Assembly (NCBI GenBank): GCA_023052935.1
Contig: CM041297.1
Location: 99,470,484-99,534,483, forward strand
DNA from: Piezodorus guildinii
Taxonomy: Eukaryota > Arthropoda > Insecta > Hemiptera > Pentatomidae
Direction of reading: 5' to 3'
Length of the DNA: 64,000 nucleotides
Part shown: in pieces, positions 23,661-34,560 of the stretch
Layout of the letters: the number at the start of each line of letters is the position of its first letter
Numbering within the stretch: position 1 is the stretch's first letter
Made by a program: the position numbers and the translations under genes
Notes under the pieces: model-generated
What the model saw: only the letters and a program-made list of their open reading frames with translations
What the model was told of the DNA's origin: nothing
Database searches by the model: none

Positions 23661-24840
23661 CGTGGGTGAATCAAATATAAACGAGACTTTTTGTCCTGGA
23701 AACCCAGTAAAGGTGCGGGAACGTTCCCGCGTTTAGAGGTGTATGGTAGGGATGCCAGGAGTGGGGAAAGCAGGCGGGCGCATGCCCTCGAACTCACCAG
23801 TTACCGTCGTGGCGATGTATGAGCTGGATGTATCTCCCTCGATTGCGCAACGTATTATCATCAAACTTCTAGCTGCTGAAGGTGTAAAACCAGCTGAAAT
23901 CTTGAGAAGGTTGACTGTAAAGTTTGGGAAAGAGACACTTTCTCGTGCCAGAGTGTTTGAATGGCATAAACAGTTTGTGGAGGGTCGTGATCGTGTTCAG
24001 AATGAAAGCCATGACCGCAGACCCCGCTCCAGCATCACAGCAGACATCAGCCGTGATCGACAGCTTATTGAAGGTGACAGACGTCTAGCCACCAGTGCCA
24101 TTGCAAGTGAGGTTGGGATAAGCAATGGAAGCAATTTTTCCATACTCACGGAGGAGCTAGGGTTTCGTAAGGTGTGTGTCAGTTGGGTTCCTCGAATTCT
24201 CACAGCTGAGCAGAGGCTGAACCGTATGCAGGTCTGTGAAGGTCTTCTTGCAAGATTTCAGGCTAAGGGAGCCTCACTTCTCTCTCACATTATCACCTGT
24301 GATGAAACGTGGGTGCACAATTACACCCCTAAATCAAAACAAGCGAGTATGGAGAGGAGACTGAAAGGGGAACCTGGACCAGTGAAAGCCAAGTCACGGC
24401 TGTCAGCTGGGAAGGTTTTGGCTTCCGTGTTTTTTGACCAACGTGGCTTGCTGCATCTTGATTTTTTGCATGAACGCAGGACTATCAATGCCGCATACTA
24501 CTTCGACATTTTGAATGAAGTCAGACTTGCATATCGCCGCAAAAGAAGGGATCTACCGATGAGAGAAGTGATTCTTCTTCAGGACAATGCTTGCCCGCAT
24601 ATTGCGGCCCTGACGAGAGAAAAATTGGAGCAACTGGGCTGGAAGACGCTGAAACACCCTCCCTACAGCCCAGACCAATCACCATGTGACTTTCACCTGT
24701 TTGGTCCACTCAAGGAAGCTTTGGGAGGTCAGAGATTCGTCAGTGACGATGAGGTTGAAGCCTAAGTGCTCAATTAGCTGAAGACACCCTAATTCATTCT
24801 ATGAACACGGGATTGGAAAATGTATATGTATATATAAAAC
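23661..24840 (+). mobile_element. Mariner element, 3' end degraded
   Basis: The left end begins CGTGGGTGAATCAAATATAA directly after TA (23659-23660), as expected for a mariner inverted repeat. A nearly complete transposase frame follows. No matching right inverted repeat is visible: sequence similarity to a mariner C-terminus fades at about 24830. The copy is therefore 3'-truncated and cannot be excised even if some protein were made. Confidence 0.8.
23743..24765 (+). pseudogene. Mariner DD34D transposase, nearly complete
   Basis: 340 codons without interruption. The N-terminal DNA-binding region includes IIIKLLAAEGVKPAEILRRL, RARVFEWHKQFVEGRDRVQN and the RPRSS motif. All three catalytic aspartates are present: D187 in TCDETWVH, D281 in LLQDNACPH and D316 in SPCDFHLF, with 34 residues between the last two. 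The usual NARPH motif reads NACPH. The frame then stops at VEA. The expected C-terminal tail appears in another frame just downstream (HPNSFYEHGIG), so a frameshift removes about 30-40 C-terminal residues. The reading frame is otherwise well kept, which suggests moderate age. The start at 23743 gives a longer N-terminus than typical; an internal Met at codon 26 (MYELDVSPS) is a plausible true start. Confidence 0.85.
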
Positions 24841-27594
24841 CTGCCTGAGAAAAAAAAAATCATTATACGAAAAATGTTAAACTGTCATAAAGTAATAAAC
24901 CATCATTGTATGGTTATTCTCTATCAGTGGTTTGAGTAAGCTACCAACATTAATGTTATTTTTTCTGCAACTGACTTCATATTTCAACTTCAGAACCTCA
25001 AAGATTTGTTTTCATTAAATCTATCGCTAACTTATTTTTTTTTTTAGAATGTCTACAAACATTAATTTATTTTTCAATTTCAATAACTATCCGTTTTTCA
25101 TTTTTAGCAGTAATAGATAGTGAATTAACATAAACTGTTCAAGAGTTTTACAATTATATTAAGAAGAAATATTTAACGAGTTTGACCGAGGTTGATTCGA
25201 AAATAAGAGTAGTAAATATCGTTGAAAATTATACAGATTATAGAGAAAAAAAACATATTGTAAGTAAAAAGTCATAGAAGGTAATGAATGACCAAATAAC
25301 AAATTAAGCAGTCTTATTTTAAAAAAAATAATAATTATATCATTGGAGTTCTACCAATGGGTAGTTTCTTCATAGAACAATCATGTGTCTTAATCTCAAA
25401 TCTGTCCCATTTACTTATTGTATTTAATAAATACAGTTCTAAATTTCTTTGAATAAATAAAAAATAATATTTTTTATTGATATGTTAAAAAAATATACTT
25501 TTTGCATGCAAACAAAAATTAACTTAAAGTAGGCAGATAATTGAAAGTAGTGTATAATTTGGATGTGAAACTGAATTAAATACGTGGCTTCCATCATCCA
25601 AAGATAGAGAACGCAACGCGTAAGTATATTATGCAGATCTTATACAAACTGTAGACATCGAACAGTTCTTCTGCTTGTATTGGAACCACGCCAAAGAGTG
25701 ATTGCGTTGGAGAAGGTGATAATATTAGGGCATGCTCCATGTTTAACCTACTGATTACTTGTTTCGTTTCCGTGGACTCCAACACGGGCTGGAATCCACT
25801 GTGGAACAACTGTAATCCAGCCTACCCGTTCCGATAATTGTCTTCGACATGCAAGAGTTCGATGGCATTCAGTGGCATATTAGAGAAACGAGTTAACACA
25901 ACCCCCCTATGGAGTATTCGGAAAAAAAATTATAATAAATTAATTTTGTTCGTCACGACAATAGCTAATATTAATAACAAACAAACTTGTAGTTAAACAA
26001 ACTTTGTAGACTTATAGTTATAGTGGGAACATTTTTGCCGCATATTTTTTTAGTAACGCAACGAAAAATCAATTCTCAAATTGAGGATGTTTGGTCGAAA
26101 AGATAAAAGTTAGAATTGATCAGGAGTCAGTAAGGTAAACAATATTCTTTTTCCAACGTTTCGACTCAAACATGTAAAAAATCAACAAGGCAGTATTATT
26201 TTGATTTAAATATAGAAGTTATTTAAAACAAATATTAACTGCTCTTCACTTCTTTTGATAAGCTGAGAACCACTAATTTAACTTGGAGCTTGATGTACTC
26301 ACCTGATTAATAAACATATAGTTTCTAATCTTATATCAAGGTTCCATTCAATATCTAACAGTAAGCTTCAAAGCCAAGACTTAGTTTAACACTAAATAGC
26401 AACTTATAAAGCAGAGCCATGAAGCAAAGTAAATCCTAGCCGGTTGCCTTAATCCGAAGCGGAGCTGACAAAGGCCTCAAAGGAAAGACTGCTAAGACAT
26501 GGAGTAGTGAGGAGAGGGCTTAAAGGCTCACCCTGAGAAACAAGATACATTGTCAGCCGAGCCAGGGGCTGTCATTGATTTATTCGGTTCCGTCTAGAAC
26601 AGTAGTAGCCCCTTCCGATCCTCTATCATCCTGTCTTTTTCTTTATCCTCCACTCTTAGTTTAGTTTACTCCCTCTCACTCACTCTCTCTCCCTCTTTTA
26701 TATTATAGATTGAACAAGTGGAAGATAAATGGTAGATTGCTATTTTATACCTGCATGTAATACAATATCTACGCTTTAATATTAAAAAATTTAACGAAAC
26801 ATATCCTAAGAGAATCAGCAACGTCGAAGTCTTTAGAATTGCCCTTAACTTGAGAATTTAAATATAGAGAAATGAATGTATATTAAATTTTTACTCACCA
26901 TCCTTGCCTTATTGCTACGGTTATTGATCGGCTGTTTTTTAGGGAAGCAGTAGTTTCAAAAACTGCATTAATTAATATATTTATGTACTAATTTTTAGAA
27001 CTATTGAAGTTCCTTTCCAAGAATGTCGTGTTTACCAATCTCACTATAGTAACTAAGTGGAATGCATGGAAAGATTAAATAACTTACATGTTTAATTAAA
27101 CCAGTTATTATTAAAGATAACTAATACATATAGACTCCATTTAAACAATAACTAGAACTATGATTGAGAATACTAGAGGCTGATCACCATTAGCATTGCC
27201 AGACAATATTACAAAAAAAGCACCTTAGGATACTAGGAAGGTGGGATTTGTCTTAGGCGTCCCCTCTCAGTTTCATTCCCCAGCATCTGACTCGACTCCT
27301 CTCTGATTGCTCTCCGACCTGGACGAACTTCCTCTATCGTAGCTGGCCTCTGCTTCCCTGTGGCTGTAGTATGATCGTCTCTCAGTTTTTTAAGTTTTCA
27401 TCCTCATCATATCTACCTACCACTTATTCTTTTCAAAAAATATGATGATTGCTGATTGTGAGTTGTGTGACCTCTTTGAAAATCAAAGTACTAAGAACCG
27501 GTCAAGGATATTCCTAATATCTTAAAAGCGGCGTAGTAACCCTTAATGATATTATGTTTATCTCTTGACCACCCTTAACACTCAATATTTATGC
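24841..27594. other. AT-rich DNA with three GC-richer patches
   Basis: GC-richer patches at about 25580-25870, 26400-26710 (ending in a pyrimidine-rich CTCTC tract) and 27200-27400 stand out but show no coding motif, no long open frame and no element ends. They may be old exons, promoter-like DNA or decayed transposons. Confidence 0.3.
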
Positions 27595-27760
27595 TGCAAT
27601 CACGTAGAACTGCGTCCATTCAGAAATCCTTTCTCGTTCATTCTTCATTCTTTTGGAATTCGCTACCTATCGCAACTCGTATAACCGAACTATCTGGTTT
27701 CTTTTAAAGCAACTCTTTCATTACATCTTGAATCTCAATCTTCGATTATGGACATCGTGT
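27595..27760 (+). pseudogene. LINE ORF2 C-terminal fragment
   Basis: One frame reads SRRTASIQKSFLVHSSFFWN then SLPIATRITELSGFF, and after a shift SFKATLSLHL. This is the same RRT-(x)n-SF-(x)n-WNSLP-(x)n-SFK signature as at 18.5 and 34.5 kb. Short and frameshifted. Confidence 0.55.
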
Positions 27761-30284
27761 CTATGTGTAATGTAATACAAACATTACATGAAAATGTAAT
27801 CATACCATAAACAATTGTTCGTTCATTTCTTCCTTGTTATGAAGGTACATGTTCTCATATAAAGACTTTTTGTTTCTTTTAATTTTTGTTTTCAAAAATG
27901 GCGGCAATAATCACTGCACTTCTTATGTCATTCCTGCCGTGTCCCGTTCCGTGTGTTGCATAGTAAAGCTTAATAGTTTGTAATTCCTGATCCATACTGT
28001 GAGGATTAAAGTAACCAACATGCATAATTGGACTTTCATAGAACCTTAAATTCTTAATGAGATGTTCTGAATCGCCGATTTAAATCAATTAAAATTGAAT
28101 TCGAATAGTATCTAAATAATAAGTTATTTTTAACGATAATGATAGTGATATTCAAAAGTGTTTTTTATAGTAAAGATAATGTAATCTACTACACGGAAAC
28201 GATAAAATAAATCTATACAGTTAAAATCTATTATGATCTCGTCAGAGATCGTAAAGTTGATAGAATAAAAATAAGAAAAAAACCTTAATTATTGTACATA
28301 GAATAAATGAAAGAGTAACTTTTTAAAATCAAACGATAGCATAAGCAAAATTATATGTTTTACAGTTATTCATACTATAAACACATACATATATTTATAA
28401 ATCAAACCATAAAATTAAATATTCCCGTGAAGGCAATGTACTATAAAAACCCTCCATCGAACATGTAAATTTATAAGCATAACAGAAAATCACTCTTAGC
28501 TTCTATTTCTCAGTTGCATTCCTAAAATAATTTGTATACCATGAATTTTTTTTGTTATTATGTTATTGTAAAAGTGCATTGAAAGCATTTGTGTAAGAGC
28601 TAGGCATTATGTAGCTTATAAAATAGTAGTTTATCAGCAAGCGTTTATTTTATTTAATACTTGACAATATTCTCGGTTAAAAAGATAGAGACAGTAATTG
28701 ATTCAAAATCTACAGTTCTACACTGTCTAGGTTCGGAAAGCCATGCAGCATATTGCACATAAAATTTAAACATAAAATCCTTGTATTTTTTCGCTTCCGT
28801 GACGTGAGTGGTAATGACTTGGGGATTTATGGCGAATAAACTTGGACCACATAGCTCCGTTTATTTTCAGCCGGAATAAACCTAGGCTTACCTACGGATG
28901 AAACTTTTACGTCTTTTACACTTTCCAAAACTTTTCGTATAACTTTACAAGTTAGGGAAAAAGTTGTGATAGCCGCGGATATAGAACGAACAGGAACATT
29001 CTGGACACGTGGATAACGCTGATAAAACCCCTAAAAAAGCCAAGGATGTTATTCGCACGGATGGTCAGAGGTAGATATCTCATTTTTTTATCTTAAGAAA
29101 CCTGTAAATGAGAAGACACATGAATTTCAAGTGAATTCACACAGTTTCTCATATTAGGTAGGAAAAATATTATAATGAAAATTAAGATTAGACTTTTAGA
29201 TAATCATTAATTATATTTTTAGTCTTTAATAATGATTACTTTAGGGATCACTGAAAGTGGTATTATTTAAGCTATAAGATTCGAATATTTAAAACCAGTC
29301 GATATTTACTCTAGAGCAAGAAATGATCTTGAAATCGTCAGCCAGTTTTTTTTTTTTTTTTTTTTTTTTTTACAGATAAAATTCATAACTTGCTAAATCT
29401 GATATAATTCCAGAATAATTAATCGTATCAACCATTTAGTGATTTTGATTTATCGATCTTAAACAAAAATAAAATACATATATTTTGGGCAACATAAATC
29501 ATCAATAACAAAACACTTATTAATCAGTGCTAACATTATACCAAGTAAACGTGACCATTAAAAGTTTTCCAAAATATTGGAAAGTGAAAACAGTAACTTC
29601 CGAAAAACAAACAGAAAAACTTAAAGTCTTACAAAATAATGATAGTTAAAGAAAGCAGAGAATTGGACTAAATAAACGGCAGACTATGCTACTATTGAGA
29701 CCTTGTTGTATTTTTAGTATTAACTAAATTTTTCTTTCTAGAGATGGAATATAAAGAATGTACGAAGCTTTATTAAAAAAAAAAAAAAAAAAGAAACAGT
29801 TTTCTTTGTTTTATTATATTTTCCTCAAACATTATCATCAGCTGAATATAATAAATAATCAGTTATAACTATCAATTATTAATAAAATACAATATTATCA
29901 GAAAAATATGTTAATCATATCCTACTTGCATTAATAGTTTTTATTCATCATATAAAATTTTTTTTTTTTATCTCGGTAAATCCTATCTATGGAAACAGAA
30001 CCAGGCAAAAAGAATTATCTTGATATTAATCAAGAATTACATAACAAAATAAAAAAATAAATCAACTTTCATTCTTTATAGTCAACATGACTGAAGTCGA
30101 CTATTTCATGTATAATGTTTAATTAATATCTGGAAGATAGAAAATAAAATAAATAATCCTCCTGACAAAACAACCAGAAGGATAAATACTTCTATAAACC
30201 ATTCGCAATGAAAAGCACAACTAGCTAACATGCACGTTTAAACATATTAAGTAGGATCATATATTAAGAATTGTTTGTTTGTTT
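27761..30284. other. AT-rich DNA, nothing recognised
   Basis: Contains a 26-base T run at 29346-29371 and an A run near 29774-29792. Both could be tails of unrecognised retroposons, but no bodies were identified. Confidence 0.35.
29346..29371. repeat. Poly(T) tract, 26 bases
   Basis: A pure T run of this length is usually a reverse-oriented retroposon poly(A) tail. The neighbouring sequence matches no repeat seen elsewhere in this window. Confidence 0.8.
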
Positions 30285-30548
30285 ATTTATTTAACGTCAC
30301 TTATGCTGCTATGGGTAATCGACGATGCTACAGTGGGAGTCCTAAATTTGCTATCCAGGTTTTATTAGAATAGGATCTTTAACGAGTACTGACATCGCAC
30401 AGGCTCGGACAACCTTTTAACGTACCTTCCGAAGACGTATAATTAAGATATTTTTACTCCATTAAAAAATCAAGGACCACCTGCGGGTTTGCACCGTGAC
30501 CTTTGGTATAGGAGGCTGTTACGCTAACCAACCCAGCTACAAGTGATC
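30285..30548 (-). mobile_element. SINE family 2, full length
   Basis: The minus strand has the head (GGATCACTTGTAGCTGGG, TTGGTTAGCGTAACAGCC), then GGTCACGGTGCAAACCCGC as a degenerate B box, the body, and a tail GTGACGTTAAATAAATAAAC with extra CAAA repeats. It is directly preceded on the minus strand by Helitron H2 core sequence (30549-30665), as at 22.4 kb. Confidence 0.85.
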
Positions 30549-30665
30549 CTAAAATGTATGATTATCAGTAATAATTGTATGCCCTATTTGTCATTTTACA
30601 TCAACTTTTACAATATTTGGTCTACGAAAATAATTTTTGCTAAAATCCTTAGCTTTTCAACAGTA
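30549..30665 (-). repeat. Helitron H2 core fragment
   Basis: The minus strand matches 22605-22725: TACTGTTG-AAAGCTAAGGAT, TTTTAGCAAAAATTATTTTC, GTAAAAGTTGATGTAAAATG and AATTATTACTGATAATCATA. It is sandwiched between two pieces of SINE family 2. Confidence 0.75.
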
Positions 30666-30703
30666 TATTATATGAACCCGTGACCTTTAGCGTAGGAGGC
30701 TAT
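30666..30703 (-). repeat. SINE family 2 head fragment
   Basis: The minus strand reads AGCCTCCTACGCTAAAGGTC then ACGGGTTC, matching the tRNA-related head of SINE family 2. It is followed at once by H2 core. Confidence 0.6.
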
Positions 30704-31304
30704 ATTAAGAATTAACTAATTTCTTATCTTAAAGAAAAACAACATATTTCTGCACTATAAAGTAAAGTTATTGAATGTTAAAGGAAAATGGTGAAGATCA
30801 TATCTTAATCCTAAATGCATGAAAGTTTATCTAAGCCATATTTTAACTTAAACATGAAACTAAAAAGTACAATGAGTCAATAATAAAACTAAGAATGAAG
30901 CTGAAAGCTGGCGTGACAATATTCAAAGAGCCGTGATGTGGTGATACCATTCAACTGGTGGCCGACACACGATCCCTCCGCGCGCCACATCTCCTCGCAC
31001 CCTGTTGCTCCTTCTTCCATTTACTCAGGAGGGAGATAAAACCATCATCACTTTAGAACTAACTTGAAATGTCTGCCATATGCAAATCTTGAAGGCGAGA
31101 ATATTACATAAAATATTAAACGTGTTATTTATTTCCATTATTCCTGTTTCAATGCTAAAGTTTAGCTTGGATGATTAATAACCAAAAGGTGTGTTCAAAT
31201 ATTTGGTAAACTGCCAGTCGTATTTAACCGTTTTACAACAGTTTGACTTCATTTTTTATATGATTTTAGTGACAAAGCGAAATATTAGAGAAGGGAAAAA
31301 GTTA
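30704..31304. other. Spacer with a small GC-richer patch
   Basis: A patch at about 30910-31040 is GC-rich (includes CTCCGCGCGCCACATCTCCT). Nothing in it is recognisable. Confidence 0.3.
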
Positions 31305-31724
31305 TCTATACTAATATTATAAAGCTGAAGAGTTTGTTTGTTTGAACGCGCTAATCTCAGAAACTACAGGTTCAAATTGAAAAAATTTTTGTGTTGGATA
31401 GTCCATTTATCGAGGAAGGCTATAGGCTATATAACATCACGCTGCGACCAATAGGACCGAAGAATCAGTCGAAAATCTGGGAAAAACAGGGAAAATTGAC
31501 CTTGAATCCCAAAGATTCCAAATGATTTAACTTTTAATTTTAAAATAATCCAATTTCCCGTTAGGTTATCTTTTGCCGTAACAATTAATAAATCACATGG
31601 GCAAGCATGTAAAAACGTAGGAATCGATTTACGTCATGATCGGGTTGTGGAGAAAATCAGTATGTTCTTCTACCACAAGAAAATAAAACCAAAAATATCA
31701 TTTTCGCATAAATACTTTAAAATA

Positions 31725-32984
31725 TTGGGTCGTCCGAAAAGTTGGTAGAGATTTTCAAAATAAAATTTACCTTCTGTTTTTTCTACTAAAAATGAATCAC
31801 GAGGCTAATTTTTATTATATGCCTTTAATCCTCATGGAATTAACTATGTTTACACACTGAATTCGTCTTTATTAAGGATCAATCGTGTAGTTTATTGCAA
31901 GCCAACATGAGTGACGATTCAGTTCATTTTCGGTATAATATGCTGTTCTTTTTTAGAAAAAGGAAAAACGTAGCCCAAACTGTAAAGAAGATTCGTTCCG
32001 TGTATGGCAGCGATTCAATTGCTGATAGCACGGTTCAGAAGTGGTTTCGCGGTTTAGATCAGGAGATTTCAATTTGGAAGACCAACCCTGGACTGGCCGG
32101 AGTTCAACTCTTGAAATCGAGGATATTAAGATGGTCATTACAAACAATCCACGAATTACTTTTCGCGTGATAGCTGTTTCGTTGAGATAGCTAGACCGTT
32201 TTTGATCATCTAAAGGAGGCCGGGTACGTCTGTCGTTACGACGTTTGGATTCCCCATGAGCTCAGTGAAAGGAATCTTTTTGAAAGGATTTCATGTTGCG
32301 ATTTTCTGCTGAAAAAAAATGTGGAGGATCCATTTTTGAAACGAGTTGTTACTGGTGACGAAATATGGATTCTCTACATTATCACCAGCCGAAAAAAATC
32401 TTGGGGGTTGCCTGGAACGACGCCCCTTGCAATACCAAAGGCCGGCTTGCATCCAAGGATGGTGATGCTCAGTATTTGGTGGGATTGGAAGAGACGCATA
32501 CATTTTGAGCTCCTTCTACAAAACCAAACTATAAATACGGACCCAGTTGGATCGATTGATGGCAGCAATCGAAGAGAAACAGTCAGAGATGGCGAGTCGG
32601 AAAGGATTGCTATTCCACCAAGACAACACTAGGCCCCATGTGTCTTTAACGACTCGGCAAAAGTTATTAAACTTCAGATGAGAGGTTTTACCCGCCGTAC
32701 TTTTCTGACATTGCTCCTTCGGATTTTCATCTTTTCCGTTCCCTCGAAAATTTTCTACAAAGGAAATCCTACTCTTCGAAAGATGACGTCAGAACGGACC
32801 TTTTATTGTTCTTCAGGAGGAAGGACAGTGATTTTCGGAAAAAATGTATAATGGACCTTTCAAGGCGTTGGAAAAGAGTAATCGCTGACGGTTGTAACTA
32901 TTTTGTAGATTAAATAAATAAATTTTAAGCTGTTCAATTTTAATTGTTGTCCAAATTCCTCTACGAACTTTTCGGACAACCCAA
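31725..32984 (+). mobile_element. Full-length mariner, inactivated, nested in Helitron
   Basis: Imperfect inverted ends TTGGGTCGTCCGAAAAGTTG at 31725 and the complement of TTGGGTTGTCCGAAAAGTTC at 32984 are flanked by TA at 31723-31724 and 32985-32986. Its length of 1260 bp is normal for mariner. The Helitron sequence continues on both sides, so the mariner inserted later. Confidence 0.93.
31907..32913 (+). pseudogene. Mariner transposase, multiple stops and shifts
   Basis: Order of recognisable parts: N-terminal DNA-binding segment (MSDDSVHFRYNMLFFF, KIRSVYGSDSIADSTVQKWF), a broken middle, VVTGDEIWILYI with the first Asp at 32357, HPRMVMLSIWWDW, a shifted frame with LLFHQDNTRPHVSL (second Asp at 32623), DIAPSDFHLFRSLENFLQRK (third Asp at 32722), and a C-terminus DGCNYFVD with a natural stop. 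At least three frame breaks plus stops mean the gene is dead, although no large segment is missing. Confidence 0.88.
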
Positions 32985-33061
32985 TATATTTTTTAAAAAA
33001 CGGATTAATAGCGATCATAATAACTGAATTTGACGCAGACGAAGTCGCGCGCAACAGCTAG

Positions 33062-34044
33062 TACTTGATAAAATCTGGATGATTTTTGACTAAATAAACA
33101 GTGGAATTAAACCTTCAAGCTTGAGCTTTTAAGTTACAAGGTAGTTATCAATAATTTTTTGGAGTTCTAAGATTCAATGAAAAGGAATTCTACTCTTGAT
33201 CCGTAGGTTGTATCGATAAGACCTTGATGAAAGGCCAGTCTTGATCCTACATGGTTGAAATGGTTCTTAAAAGAGCTTCATCCATCTCCGTAGACCAGTG
33301 GTTCCCTACAAAAAAAAAAAAATTCTCGGACCCCTTCATTAAATCATTTAAATTTCAAGAAACCCTAATTCCTATTAATCCTTAATATTTACCAAAAATG
33401 GCCTCGTACGCATTTTCGTTTTTGAGATAATGCTATGAATACAAAAATTAGTGAATATTTTCTTTTATAAATATAAATATTTTTGTTTTTACTAAACCGT
33501 TCTGAGATGTATTTTTGTTACTTTAGGAATATTGACACAATAAATGGATTCAGAGATGATCCAGCTGAATCAATAAAATGTATTTTATTGTTATATATAT
33601 CTTTTGAGGGTCTTCTAAGCTTATTCCTAATATATTATCAGAATCAAACCCAGAACCTTATGTAACTAAAGCAGACACTGACTGCTGGGCTAAGCCCTGG
33701 CTAAGATGGACATTAAGAACCGTTTTTAGGGTATTATCTCCTCCCTTATCGACTGCCCGCTCCTTTCCTTCACTTTGTTACCAACCCTTCGTCCCATAAC
33801 GAGGCCAAACTGCCCTTTTATGAGCCCAAAGGGCCAAGGACCTATGAAATGGCTTATTGACTTACCTTTATCCCTCTCATAAATTTTCTTAACAACAGCA
33901 ATGATATTTTATTTTTTTCTCAATATCAGTTAACGCCCTTTCTAATGCGGATTGGTAATAGTAGTGATTGATGATTAACTATATCTATTAATTAACTCAT
34001 AACAATGAACTGATTAAAAATAAATAAGAATTTCGTCCTATTGT
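33062..34044. other. Spacer with possible transposon end
   Basis: No gene seen. The segment 33640-33870 is somewhat GC-richer and may be an old retroposon tail; its identity is unknown. Confidence 0.3.
33296..33365 (+). repeat. Possible hAT-type transposon terminus
   Basis: CAGTGGTTCCCTAC, then an A run, CTCGGACCCCTTCATTAAAT. Many hAT elements begin CAGTGGTTC- followed by a homopolymer and a -GGACCCC- block. No matching inverted copy was found downstream. Confidence 0.35.
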
Positions 34045-34560
34045 ATATTTCAATAATAAAAATTTATTGTGGGACTGTGTCCCTTAGGAGTAACAAAATT
34101 GCACAGTACATATTAATATTTATGTCTGGCCAAGAAAAACATAAAATTAATTTTATTTACAAATGTTTAAAAAAGAGAAAAAAATATTAAACTACAAATA
34201 AGTCCTATATACATTTTATGTACAATACAGATAGCTAATAAACAAAAATAAATGAAAAGAAAGAAAAAATTTCCTTGAGGAAATTATATATTGAAAAAAA
34301 CAACAAATATTCCACAGCGTTAGGGTTTGGGTAAAATAGATAATTATGTCTTGCATTGAAATTAAGATAAGTCAGTTTTAGATTCACGCTTATTAGATTA
34401 GAGATATATTTGGAATGCCAAAAGATGTTGGAAAATGCGGGATTTAAATGACAGAAGGGAAGAAGCATGTCGAATATGAGTAGGTAGGGAATTCCAGAGG
34501 GCTGCAGAGCGGATAATTAAAGGAGTAATCGAAAGGGTTTAATGGGTGGTAATATAAAAG
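34045..34560 (-). pseudogene. LINE C-terminus plus 3' UTR
   Basis: The minus strand encodes IIRSAALWNSLPTHIRHASS then LLSFKSRIFQHLL, the ALWNSLP-(x)n-SFK C-terminal signature. About 350 bases of AT-rich 3' UTR follow, ending near AGGGACACAGTCCCACAATA and ATTTTTATTATTG. The GGGAC-GTCCC palindrome near 34073-34092 may be a 3' stem-loop. The upstream part is absent. Confidence 0.6.

Larger units (their letters stand above)
31305..33061 (+). mobile_element. Non-autonomous Helitron, split by a mariner
   Basis: The 5' end TCTATACTAATATTATAAAG follows an A (31304). The 3' end GTCGCGCGCAACAGCTAG precedes a T (33062). The TC start, CTAG end and A/T insertion site fit a Helitron, and the sequence AGAGTTTGTTTGTTTGAACG just inside the 5' end is one I recognise from Helitron-type repeats in arthropod genomes. 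Without the mariner at 31725-32984 it is about 495 bp and non-coding. Confidence 0.85.

Noticed and set aside
23743..24765. SETMAR-like host fusion gene
   Set aside because: Only the mariner transposase is present, next to a mariner terminus. No SET domain or upstream exon is visible.
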